From an uncultured Lachnospiraceae bacterium (GTDB lineage Bacteria; Bacillota; Clostridia; Lachnospirales; Lachnospiraceae), in contig CAJTWA010000004.1 of assembly GCA_910580195.1 (NCBI GenBank), positions 60,267 to 124,266 of the forward strand: a stretch of 64,000 nucleotides of DNA, in the 5' to 3' direction. Each line of letters opens with the position of its first letter. Position 1 is the first letter of the stretch. This document shows positions 24,913-33,376 of the stretch, piece by piece. The notes below the pieces were generated by a model. It was not told where the DNA came from. It ran no database searches and saw only the letters and a list, made by a program, of their open reading frames with translations. The translations under genes and the position numbers were made by a program.

Positions 24913-25960
24913 GCTTCCCTCCTGTTTTTGCATGGTTTTTCTTTTTCTTTTTTCCGGCTGCCTCCGACTGCCTCTGTTCTTTCTTTTTCCTTAACTTTTT
25001 GGGAAGGTCGGCAGCTTTCCTCCTTGGTTTCCTTGCAGGGGCTAAATTCTCCTTGCCATTTCCGGAAAGCGTTCCCATAACGGTGCTCCCTTCCCCCAAC
25101 TGGCCCGCCAGATTATCCTTGCCGTTCCCGGAAGGTTCTCCTAACACGGCATCCCTTTTGCCCTGTTGGCGTGCTAAGTTATCCCTGCCATTTCCAGAAA
25201 GCGTCCCTTGCCCCCCATCGTCCCTATCGTTTCCACAACCGGAAAGCCCCGTTTCCCCTCTCTGCATGGAGCCCCCTTCTTCTTGGGCAGCGTTCCCTTC
25301 CTCCTCTTGCAAAAAGTTTTCCCCGCCCACCTGCCCTGCCGGAGGTATCTTGCCTGACTCCATGGGCTGCTCTTCAAAGCCCAGCATACGGTCTATAAAT
25401 GCCCAAATCTCATCCCTGCCCTGTTTCGTCAATGCGGAATAGGGGAAGACGTAAGTGCCCGGCTTCAAATGCAGGCCGTCCCGGATCATTTTGATGTGCT
25501 TCTTAAGCTGGCTCCGGTTCACCTTGTCCTGCTTGGTTGCAATGATAATCGGGTCAAAGCCGTTGTAGACAATCCATTCATACATCTGCCTGTCGTTGGC
25601 AGATGGCTCATGGCGTATGTCAATCAGCAGGAATACCGCTTTCAGCTGGCGGGAAGTATGCAGGTAATTTTCTATCATTTTCCCCCATTTTTCTTTTTCC
25701 CGGACGGGGACTTTGGCATAGCCATACCCCGGCAAATCCACAAAATACATTTTTTGGTTAATATTATAATAATTGATGGTCTGTGTCTTTCCGGGCTGGG
25801 AAGACGTATGGGCAAGGGCTTTCCGGTTCATCAGTCCGTTAATCAGGGAGGATTTCCCCACATTGGACTTCCCGGCAAATGCCACTTCCGGCTTCTCATT
25901 TTCCGGCAGCTTGCTTGTAATCCCACATACCGTTTCCAATTCTACTGACTTAATTACCAT
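24899..25960 (-). CDS. engB: Ribosome-biogenesis GTPase EngB (YsxC/YihA) with long repetitive tail
   Basis: Residues 1-200 are a complete EngB GTPase: G1 GKSNVGKSSLINGLM, G3 DLPGYGYA, G4 TKQDK and YSALT (G5). It is needed for 50S ribosome assembly. The family is usually about 200 residues; this one has 353. The extra 150 residues are low-complexity: three copies of a 22-residue unit (GTLSGNGRDNLA..., 66-bp period at about 25041-25216) and a Lys/Arg-rich end (KKKKKNHAKTGGKHGKK) that could bind RNA. Such tails are uncommon in EngB as I know it. The start lies in a 35-bp tandem repeat shared with the end of lon. Confidence 0.92.
   Translation of the reverse strand: MVIKSVELETVCGITSKLPENEKPEVAFAGKSNVGKSSLINGLMNRKALAHTSSQPGKTQTINYYNINQKMYFVDLPGYGYAKVPVREKEKWGKMIENYLHTSRQLKAVFLLIDIRHEPSANDRQMYEWIVYNGFDPIIIATKQDKVNRSQLKKHIKMIRDGLHLKPGTYVFPYSALTKQGRDEIWAFIDRMLGFEEQPMESGKIPPAGQVGGENFLQEEEGNAAQEEGGSMQRGETGLSGCGNDRDDGGQGTLSGNGRDNLARQQGKRDAVLGEPSGNGKDNLAGQLGEGSTVMGTLSGNGKENLAPARKPRRKAADLPKKLRKKKEQRQSEAAGKKKKKNHAKTGGKHGKK
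25041..25216. repeat. In-frame 66-bp tandem repeat in engB
   Basis: Three imperfect units encode SGNGRDNLA, SGNGKDNLA and SGNGKENLA with 22-residue spacing. Because the period is a multiple of three, the frame is kept. Confidence 0.8.
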
Positions 25961-26036
25961 TCCATAACCTCATTTTCTACTGGCTTAATTACCGTTCCAG
26001 AACCTCATTTTCTACTGGCTTAATTACCATTCCTTA
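25941..26036. repeat. Tandem 35-bp repeat at the lon/engB junction
   Basis: Units begin at 25941, 25976 and 26011 with the shared core CTTAATTACC.TTCC. The first contains the engB start codon (25958-25960), and the third, partial one ends at the lon stop (26034-26036). The third unit also recreates an ATG with five EngB-like codons, and the second has CGG at that position. Confidence 0.9.
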
Positions 26037-28355
26037 AGCCTGCTCCGGCACCAATGCTACCTGAAGCACCTGCCCCATATGCTCCACAAAGACAATCTCA
26101 AGGCCTTTCTTGATTTCTTGGGCAATCTCCGCTACGTCCGGCTCATTTTTCTTGGGGACGCAGATGGTCTTAATCCCGGCATTTTTAGCTGCAAGGATTT
26201 TCTCTTTCAGGCCGCCGATGGGAAGGACCCGCCCCCGGAGGGTGATTTCACCCGTCATCGCCACATCCTTGCGGACTTTGCGCTTGGTAATGGCGGAGAG
26301 CATTGCGGTAGCCATGGTAATCCCGGCGGAAGGCCCGTCTTTTGGGACTGCCCCTTCCGGGATATGGATGTGGATATCCCATTCCTTGAAAAATTCCTTG
26401 CCAATCTGGTACTCCTCGCTGACGGAGCGGATATAGCTGATGCCCGCTTGGGCGGATTCTTTCATCACGTCCCCAAGCTGCCCGGTAAGCTGGAATTCCC
26501 CTTTGCCCGGCATAATGTTCACTTCTATCTGCAGGGTGTCGCCTCCTACGCTTGTCCAAGCAAGGCCGCGCACAATGCCAATCTCATCAGATTCATTTAT
26601 TAAATCATAATTATATTTTTCTTTTCCAAGCAGTTTTTCTATGTTGTTTTCTGTTACTTTAACGCTTCTTTTATTTTCTTGGTAAATAACTCTTGCCGCT
26701 TTCCGGCAGAGTTCCCCAATCTTACGTTCAAGGTTCCGTACCCCTGCCTCCCTCGTATACCCGCGGATTAATTTTTCCAAGGCATGGTCGCTGATGGAGA
26801 ACTGCCCTTCCTTTAAGCCATTTTTCTCCATCTGTTTGGCAATCAGGTGTTCCCTTGCGATATGGGCTTTTTCATTCTCCGTATAGCTGCTGACTTCGAT
26901 AATCTCCATACGGTCCAGCAAAGGCTTGGGGATGGTCTGGAGGGAGTTTGCCGTAGCAATGAACAATACCTCCGACAAATCTAGGGGAAGTTCCACGTAA
27001 TGATCCCGGAACTTGCTGTTCTGTTCGCTGTCTAATACCTCTAACAAGGCCGAAGCGGTATCGCCTTTATAGTCCGTACTGATTTTGTCAATTTCATCCA
27101 AAAGCATTAAGGGGTTCTTTACCCCGGCATTTTTCAGGCCGTTGGCAATCCGCCCCGGCATAGCCCCTACGTAGGTTTTCCTGTGGCCGCGGATTTCTGC
27201 TTCATCCCTTACGCCCCCTAGGCTGATGCGCACATACTTTTTGTCCAAAGCGCGCGCTACGGACTTTGCAATGCTGGTTTTCCCGGTGCCGGGAGGGCCT
27301 ACCAAGCAGATGATTGGGCTGTCCCCTTTTTTCGTTAAGTTCCGCACTGCCAGGAATTCCAGCATACGTTCCTTGACTTTTTCCATCCCATAGTGGTCTT
27401 CGTCAAGAATCCGTTCTGCATCCTCAAGGTTCCGGTTATCCTTGGAGGATTTGTTCCAAGGCAGCTCCAGCAATGTTTCGATATAGCCCCGGATCACTGC
27501 GCTTTCTGAGGAATTCAAGGATACGCTTTTGAACCGCTCAATCTCTTTTTCCAGCTTTTCCTTGACTTCTTGGTCTGCCTCCAATTTCTTGGTTTCTTCT
27601 TGGTAATGCTCTGCTTCAGATACGGTGTTGTCCTCCCCGAGCTCTTCCCGGATGAGCTTTAACTGTTCCCGGAGGATGTATTCCTTCTGGTTTTTGTCGA
27701 CTTTTTCCTTTACCTTTGTCTGGAATTCTGTCTTAATCTGGATAATATTGATTTCATTCAGCAGGATAATCATGAGCGTTTCATACCGTTCCTGTACGGA
27801 GTCCGCTTCTAAAATCCGCTGCTTCTGCTCGTACCCCACCGGAAGGTTATTGCCGATATAGTCAAGCAGCCGGTCCAAATCTGAAATCTCCGCCATCTGC
27901 CGGATGAATTCCTTCCCCGGCTTTGGGTTCATCATGCAGTAGCGGGTAAAGGTTTCCCGTATGCCCCGGAGCATGGCTTCTTGGATTTCTGCCGGCATCA
28001 GTTCCTCGTCCTGCTCGAAAGGCTCTATCCCGGCCAGAAGGAATTCTTCCTGCTCCATAGACAGCAGACGGGCGCGGGTTTCGCCTTCTACCAGCACCCG
28101 CACCACATTGTTCTGCAGCTTAATGACTTGCTTAATGACTGCAATAATCCCGACGGTATATAAATCTTCCAGTTCCGGGTCTTCCTTTTCCACATTTTTC
28201 TGTGTCACAAGGAATACCATCTGGTCGTCCATCATGGCTGCCTCCAGCGCGCGGACAGACCGGTTCCTGCTCACATCGAAATGTGCCACCATGCCGGGAA
28301 GTATCGTCATTCCCCGTAGTGCCACTGCCGGAACTTTTCTGTACTCTTCCTTCAT
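26034..28355 (-). CDS. lon: ATP-dependent protease Lon
   Basis: A 773-residue serine protease that degrades misfolded and regulatory proteins as a hexamer. It has an N-terminal LON substrate domain, a coiled-coil region, an AAA+ module (Walker A GPPGTGKTSIAKSVA, Walker B LMLLDEIDK) and a C-terminal protease domain with the Ser of PKDGPSAGITMATAML and Lys of GLKEKILAAKNAG. It lies 12 bases after clpX. Length is standard. The stop lies at the edge of a 35-bp repeat that leads into engB. Confidence 0.97.
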   Translation of the reverse strand: MKEEYRKVPAVALRGMTILPGMVAHFDVSRNRSVRALEAAMMDDQMVFLVTQKNVEKEDPELEDLYTVGIIAVIKQVIKLQNNVVRVLVEGETRARLLSMEQEEFLLAGIEPFEQDEELMPAEIQEAMLRGIRETFTRYCMMNPKPGKEFIRQMAEISDLDRLLDYIGNNLPVGYEQKQRILEADSVQERYETLMIILLNEINIIQIKTEFQTKVKEKVDKNQKEYILREQLKLIREELGEDNTVSEAEHYQEETKKLEADQEVKEKLEKEIERFKSVSLNSSESAVIRGYIETLLELPWNKSSKDNRNLEDAERILDEDHYGMEKVKERMLEFLAVRNLTKKGDSPIICLVGPPGTGKTSIAKSVARALDKKYVRISLGGVRDEAEIRGHRKTYVGAMPGRIANGLKNAGVKNPLMLLDEIDKISTDYKGDTASALLEVLDSEQNSKFRDHYVELPLDLSEVLFIATANSLQTIPKPLLDRMEIIEVSSYTENEKAHIAREHLIAKQMEKNGLKEGQFSISDHALEKLIRGYTREAGVRNLERKIGELCRKAARVIYQENKRSVKVTENNIEKLLGKEKYNYDLINESDEIGIVRGLAWTSVGGDTLQIEVNIMPGKGEFQLTGQLGDVMKESAQAGISYIRSVSEEYQIGKEFFKEWDIHIHIPEGAVPKDGPSAGITMATAMLSAITKRKVRKDVAMTGEITLRGRVLPIGGLKEKILAAKNAGIKTICVPKKNEPDVAEIAQEIKKGLEIVFVEHMGQVLQVALVPEQA

Positions 28356-28367
28356 GTTATCTCTCCC

Positions 28368-29630
28368 TCAGGCAGATTTCGACTTCCCTAAACTGCCGTA
28401 CGCAATCTCCACTTCTTGGGCATCCTCCACGGCTGCCTTTGTGATATTGCAGTGCGTGATGGATTCGTCCGATGGGACGCGGTACATTAAATCCATCAAT
28501 ACCTTTTCTACGATTGCCCTAAGCCCCCTGGCCCCTGTTTTCCGCTTTAAGGTCTTTTCTGCAATCGCTTCTATGGCGTCCTCCTCAAAGTTCAGGGAAA
28601 CGCCGTCCAGTTCAAACAAGGCCTGATACTGGCGGAGCAAGGAATTCCTCGGCTCTTTTAAGATGCGCACCAATGCCTCTTTATCCAATGCCTCCAGCGA
28701 TACCGTAACCGGGACGCGCCCTACAAACTCCGGAATGAGGCCGAATTTCACAAAATCCTGCGGCAGCGCATGTTTTAAGATAATCCCTAAGTCTTTCTCC
28801 CGCTTATCTGCAATCTCTGCATTGAAGCCCATGGATTTCTGGTCCATCCTGTTTTCCACGATTTTATCCAGCCCCTCAAATGCACCGCCGCAGATAAACA
28901 GGATATTGGTGGTGTCAATCTGTATCAGTTCCTGCTGGGGATGCTTCCTTCCCCCTTGGGGCGGGACGCTTGCCACAGTCCCTTCCAAGATTTTCAGGAG
29001 CGCCTGCTGCACGCCCTCCCCGGACACGTCCCGGGTAATGGAGGGGTTTTCTGATTTTCTGGTAATCTTGTCAATTTCATCAATGTAAATAATCCCCCGC
29101 TGGGCACGCTCAATGTCATACTCCGCCGCTTGGATTATCTTAAGGAGGATATTTTCCACATCCTCGCCTACATAGCCCGCCTCCGTCAATGCCGTGGCGT
29201 CTGCAATGGCAAAGGGCACGTTTAAGATCCTTGCCAAAGTCTGGGCTAAAAGGGTCTTGCCGCAACCGGTAGGCCCAAGCATGAGGATATTGCTTTTCTG
29301 CAATTCCACGCCAAGGTTCGGCGGCGCCAAAATTCTCTTATAATGGTTATATACTGCAACAGAAAGCACTTTTTTGGCTTCTTCCTGCCCGATGACATAT
29401 TCATCCAGAAATGCTTTCAGCTCCACTGGCTTTAAAAGGTTGATCTCCTCCACCTCCGGCTGCTGTACCATTTCCTCTTCTTCTAACTCTTCCTCAATAA
29501 TTTCTGCACAGATATCTACACATTCATCACAGATATATGCCCCGTTCGGGCCTGCAATTAATTTGCGTACCTGCCCGTCTGTCTTCCCGCAGAAGGAGCA
29601 GCGTATCCTGTCGTCCATTCTTCCAGCCAT
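28368..29630 (-). CDS. clpX: ATP-dependent protease ATP-binding subunit ClpX
   Basis: A 420-residue AAA+ unfoldase that feeds ClpP. It has an N-terminal zinc-binding domain (CSFCGKTDGQVRK...YICDECVDIC), Walker A GPTGCGKTLLAQTLA, Walker B IIYIDEIDKI, the RKSENPSITRDVSGEGVQQ pore/sensor region, and an IGF-like loop for ClpP docking replaced by MGFNAE, which I could not match exactly. Alternative starts exist upstream (29666, 29651); the ATG at 29630 gives the normal N-terminus. It is in the tig-clpP-clpX-lon block. Confidence 0.96.
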   Translation of the reverse strand: MAGRMDDRIRCSFCGKTDGQVRKLIAGPNGAYICDECVDICAEIIEEELEEEEMVQQPEVEEINLLKPVELKAFLDEYVIGQEEAKKVLSVAVYNHYKRILAPPNLGVELQKSNILMLGPTGCGKTLLAQTLARILNVPFAIADATALTEAGYVGEDVENILLKIIQAAEYDIERAQRGIIYIDEIDKITRKSENPSITRDVSGEGVQQALLKILEGTVASVPPQGGRKHPQQELIQIDTTNILFICGGAFEGLDKIVENRMDQKSMGFNAEIADKREKDLGIILKHALPQDFVKFGLIPEFVGRVPVTVSLEALDKEALVRILKEPRNSLLRQYQALFELDGVSLNFEEDAIEAIAEKTLKRKTGARGLRAIVEKVLMDLMYRVPSDESITHCNITKAAVEDAQEVEIAYGSLGKSKSA

Positions 29631-29704
29631 TTCTTCACCCCATTCATCCATTTCTATTTTGAGCACTTAAGGGACAGTGGCAAATGCGCGCTGTCCCCTG
29701 ATTT

Positions 29705-30289
29705 CTACTTTCTGTTTGTAATTACACCATCAATCAAACCATATTCCTTTGCTTCTTCTGCAGACATGTAATTGTCACGTTCCGTATCTGCCGCAATCAC
29801 GTCATATGGCTTCCCGGTATTCTCAGATAATATGGTATTCAGCCGCTTCTTGGTCTTTAGTATATTATCTGCAACAATCTGAATGTCTGTTGCCTGCCCT
29901 TTGGCCCCGCCGGATGGCTGATGTATCATAATCTCAGCGTTCGGAAGGGCAAAACGTTTCCCCTTTGTGCCGCCGGCAAGCAGGAATGCGCCCATGCTTG
30001 CAGCCAGCCCAATGCAGATGGTTTCCACATCGCACTTAATATAATTCATGGTATCGTAAATTGCAAGCCCGGCAGTTACCACGCCCCCCGGGGAATTGAT
30101 ATACAAATGGATGTCTTTTCCCGGGTCTTCCGATTCTAGGAACAAAAGCTGCGCAATGACAAGCCCTGCTGTCGTTTCATTGACTTCTTCCCCCAGAAAA
30201 ATAATCCTGTCCTTTAAAAGCCTTGAATAAATATCGTAAGAACGTTCTCCTCGGCTGGTCTGCTCTACCACGTAGGGTACTAAACTCAT
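29705..30289 (-). CDS. clpP: ATP-dependent Clp protease proteolytic subunit ClpP
   Basis: A 194-residue serine peptidase forming a tetradecameric chamber. The catalytic triad is visible: Ser in GLAASMGAFLL, His in IMIHQPSGG and Asp in ADTERDNYM. The N-terminus LVPYVVEQTSRGERSYDIYSRLLKDRIIFLG is standard. GGAGGAAGA precedes the ATG. It is 38 bases upstream of the longest clpX frame, and 87 bases downstream of trigger factor. Confidence 0.97.
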   Translation of the reverse strand: MSLVPYVVEQTSRGERSYDIYSRLLKDRIIFLGEEVNETTAGLVIAQLLFLESEDPGKDIHLYINSPGGVVTAGLAIYDTMNYIKCDVETICIGLAASMGAFLLAGGTKGKRFALPNAEIMIHQPSGGAKGQATDIQIVADNILKTKKRLNTILSENTGKPYDVIAADTERDNYMSAEEAKEYGLIDGVITNRK

Positions 30290-30375
30290 TCCATCTTCCT
30301 CCTTAATTCCACAACCCCTAAATAAACATTAGCCCTGATGCTTCCTTTCAGCCTAGCGCAAAAACTTAAGAAACC

Positions 30376-31665
30376 TTACGCTTCTTCCTCTGCCTTCTCC
30401 ACAATCAGCTCAACTGCCTTTTGGATTGCCAAATCCTTCTTCATGTTTTCCCGTTCGCTGTCCACGAAGATTTCTTTCAGCTTATCAATTTCCATGCCGT
30501 ACAGTCCGGCCATGTTCCCAATCTCTGTTTCCACGTCGTCTTCGGATACTTCAATATTCTCTGCCTTTGCAATGGCCTCAAGCACCAGCCCGGACTGGAT
30601 CCGTTTCAGCGCGTCTGGGCGCATCTGCTCCATGAGCTTTTCTTCTGTTACGCCGGTAAACTGTGCGTACTGCTCCATGGACAAGCCCTGCTGCGCAATC
30701 CGGTTGGCAAATTCATCCACCATGTTTTCTGTCTGGGTGTCCACCATTGCGTCTGGGATTTCCATTTGGGAATCTGCAATAATTTTCTCAATAATCTCAT
30801 TTTCCCGCTCGCGCTTTGCTTCATTCTCTTTGCGCTCGGTTAATTTTCCCTTTACGCTTTCCTTGTACTCTGCAAGGGTGTCGAACTCGGAAACATCCTG
30901 TGCAAATTCATCGTCTAAGTCCGGAAGTTCCTCGGCCTTGATTTCGTTGATTTTCACTTGGAACATTGCCGCCTTGCCCGCCAAATCCGGCGCATGGTAT
31001 TCCTCCGGGAACGTTACGTTCACTGTCACATCATCCCCAGTATTCTTGCCGATTAACTGCTCTTCAAATGTATCAATAAAGGTGTGGGAGCCAATCACCA
31101 GCGCATGGTTCTCGTCCTTCCCGCCTTCAAATGCCACGCCGTCCACAAAGCCTTCATAGTCAATGACTACCGTGTCGCCGTCCTGTGCCGCACGGCCTTC
31201 TACCGTAACCATCCTTGCATTGCTCTGCCGTTCTTTTTCTACCTCAGCATCCACTTCTTCCTCTGTTACGGAAATGTCTGCCTTCTTCACGGAAACGCCA
31301 AGATATTTCCCTAATGTTACTTCCGGCTTCACTGCCACTTCCGCAGTAAAGATGAAGTTCTTCCCTTTCTCTAACTGCACCACGTCAATGTCCGGGCGGG
31401 AAACAATCTCAAGGCCGGATTCTTCTGCTGCCTTCGGGTATTCTTTGGGAAGAATGATATTTACCGCTTCTTCATAAAAGATTTCCGGCCCATACATTTT
31501 CTCAATCATGTGCCTTGGCACTTTCCCTTTCCGGAAACCCGGAAGGCTGATTCTGCTTTTCTGCTTCATATATGCTGCCTGAACTGCTTTTTCCAGTTCT
31601 TCTGCGGGAACCTCAATGGTGAGTTTTGCCATATTCTTCTCCAAATTTTCTACCTGTACGCTCAT
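30376..31665 (-). CDS. tig: Trigger factor
   Basis: A 429-residue ribosome-associated chaperone and prolyl isomerase. It has an N-terminal ribosome-binding domain with the signature FRKGKVPRHMIEKMYG (GFRKGKxP), a central FKBP-type domain (DTVVIDYEGFVDGVAFEGG, ALVIGSHTFIDTFEEQLIG) and a C-terminal helical cradle. It is the first gene of the tig-clpP-clpX-lon-engB order common in Firmicutes. The gap 31666-31867 holds no clear terminator or gene. Confidence 0.97.
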   Translation of the reverse strand: MSVQVENLEKNMAKLTIEVPAEELEKAVQAAYMKQKSRISLPGFRKGKVPRHMIEKMYGPEIFYEEAVNIILPKEYPKAAEESGLEIVSRPDIDVVQLEKGKNFIFTAEVAVKPEVTLGKYLGVSVKKADISVTEEEVDAEVEKERQSNARMVTVEGRAAQDGDTVVIDYEGFVDGVAFEGGKDENHALVIGSHTFIDTFEEQLIGKNTGDDVTVNVTFPEEYHAPDLAGKAAMFQVKINEIKAEELPDLDDEFAQDVSEFDTLAEYKESVKGKLTERKENEAKRERENEIIEKIIADSQMEIPDAMVDTQTENMVDEFANRIAQQGLSMEQYAQFTGVTEEKLMEQMRPDALKRIQSGLVLEAIAKAENIEVSEDDVETEIGNMAGLYGMEIDKLKEIFVDSERENMKKDLAIQKAVELIVEKAEEEA

Positions 31666-31867
31666 TCTTGCTACTTCCTCCTTAATATATGTGGTAATTC
31701 CTAATATCCTTATCCGTTAATATAGGCCTAATGCCCTAGTGGGCTAGCTTACACTCATTTTGGAATTATACCATACTTCCCCGGAAAATACCAGCACTTT
31801 TTTGAAATAAAAAGGATTCTTTGAAGCGCGGCAGGCTCCCCTCCATCCTGCGGCCAGCAAGCCCCAT

Positions 31868-32854
31868 TTACTCTAAATCCAGCAGTTCCTGCATAAAGCT
31901 GCAGTAATCCGTCCTCTCTTCCTTGATAAATTTAATTGCGGTGGAGGGATGGCTGTTTAAAATCCCTGTCACAAGGTAGGGGATGTCAAAGCCCCAGACG
32001 GCCCCTTCTGCCTTTAATTTCAGCATATGCTTTTCCACGAAACGGATGATTGGGATTTCATCGTATTTGGGGTTTTTCAGGAAACTTAACAGGGATTCCA
32101 TATAGCAGTTCCCTGCGCCCCGGCCCATGCCGCTTACGGTGGCGTCTAAAAGGCTGACGCCCATGCGGCAGCCTTCAATGGTATTGGCAAAGGCAAGCTG
32201 CTGGTTGTTGTGGGCGTGTATCCCTACGTTTTTGCCGTGGGATTCCGCTACTTCCACGTATTTCTGGGAGAGCTTGGTAATCTGCTCCGGGTAGAAAAAG
32301 CCGAAGCTGTCTACCAGATAAATGGTGTCCACGGAGCTGCGGGCAAGAATCTCTAAGCCTGCGTACAAATCGTCTGTGTTGACTTTGGAAACGGCCATGA
32401 TATTTACCGTTACCTCATAGCCCTTCTTTTTTAAGTGCTCAATCATTTCCACAGCGGCTGGAATCTGGTGGATGTAAGTGGCTACCCGCACCATGTCGAC
32501 AACGCTGTCTTTTCTGGGGAGGATATCCGTTTTATAGTCGCAGCGGCCCACATCGGCCATGACGGAAATCTTTAAGGGGGACTTGTTTTCCCCTACGATG
32601 GCGCGGATGTCCTTCTCGTCGCAGAATTTCCACTTGCCGAAATTTTTGGGATCGAAGAGTTCCTTGGAGGCTTTGTAGCCAAATTCCATATAGTCCACGC
32701 CGGCTTTGATGTTCGCTTGGTAGAGGTCCCGGACAAATTCATCCGTAAAAGCAAAATTATTGACAAGGCCGCCGTCCCGCAAAGTACAGTCTATGACCTT
32801 GATGTCTGGGCAGTAGTCCATAAGTGTCCGTTGGTTGCATTGTTCTGTGCTCAT
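31868..32854 (-). CDS. HMG-CoA-lyase-like aldolase catalytic domain protein
   Basis: A 328-residue TIM-barrel of the HMGL-like family. It has VIDCTLRDGGLVNNFAF (the DxTLRDG metal/substrate motif), VDSFGFFYPEQI and IHAHNNQQLAFAN (HxH metal ligands). It resembles 4-hydroxy-2-oxovalerate aldolases and stand-alone aldolase-domain proteins found near surface-polysaccharide loci; no dehydrogenase partner is present, so the reaction is not assigned. The frame opens five codons earlier, but the ATG at 32854 has GGAGG 8 bases upstream. Confidence 0.85.
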   Translation of the reverse strand: MSTEQCNQRTLMDYCPDIKVIDCTLRDGGLVNNFAFTDEFVRDLYQANIKAGVDYMEFGYKASKELFDPKNFGKWKFCDEKDIRAIVGENKSPLKISVMADVGRCDYKTDILPRKDSVVDMVRVATYIHQIPAAVEMIEHLKKKGYEVTVNIMAVSKVNTDDLYAGLEILARSSVDTIYLVDSFGFFYPEQITKLSQKYVEVAESHGKNVGIHAHNNQQLAFANTIEGCRMGVSLLDATVSGMGRGAGNCYMESLLSFLKNPKYDEIPIIRFVEKHMLKLKAEGAVWGFDIPYLVTGILNSHPSTAIKFIKEERTDYCSFMQELLDLE

Positions 32855-33057
32855 TTTTTGTTCCTCCATGCTTTTCTTATCTTTCTTGCTTTTTTCGCGC
32901 TTTAAACTGATAAAGTTCTTTCATGATACAAAATATTGGGGTATTTGTCAATATCAGTGCAAAAAATGGAATTTGCCAAAGGCTTGCTTCATCTGTAATA
33001 TTGGGAAGGCTACGGGGAATTGGAGGGCACTTCAACGGAGAATCTTTGGAACCGGAC

Positions 33058-33237
33058 GGCAGTTTGGGCCAGCCCTTCCCCACGCAAACTGGGCAGCGTT
33101 CCGGCGAACTAACTGCGAACTCCGACTAAGGGATTTCAGGAAAGCCTTCATCCCTAAGTCTGCGTAAGCAGTGGATTTCGCCTCCACTAAGGGCGCCCAT
33201 GAAGTGTTTGCGTGGGGAAGGGCTGGCCCAAACTGCC
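33058..33237. repeat. 180-bp element with perfect 32-bp terminal inverted repeats
   Basis: Arms 33058-33089 and 33206-33237 are exact inverted copies (GGCAGTTTGGGCCAGCCCTT...). The 116-base interior has its own small stem-loops (AAGGGAT.../ATCCCT, AGTGGA/TCCACT). A third, diverged copy of one arm and its flank lies at 58390-58430. No gene inside. MITE or complex REP-type element is the best description. Confidence 0.75.
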
Positions 33238-33245
33238 TGTGTATT

Positions 33246-33354
33246 GAAAATGGTTCAGGGTAGTTATTGGTACTCTATTCTGGCTTTTATTATTTCTGAA
33301 AGTAATATCTGAAAAAAGTTCACGGTAGTTATTGGTACTCTATTCTGGCTGGAT
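33246..33354. repeat. Two copies of a ~65-bp unit downstream of jetC
   Basis: A 33-base block GGTAGTTATTGGTACTCTAT... (from 33253 and again from 33318) is repeated with one mismatch at a 65-base period, 20-120 bases beyond the jetC stop. Together with the element at 33058 it fills the gap 32855-33376. Confidence 0.85.
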
Positions 33355-33376
33355 GGGGTATTGGGCGCAGGGAGGG

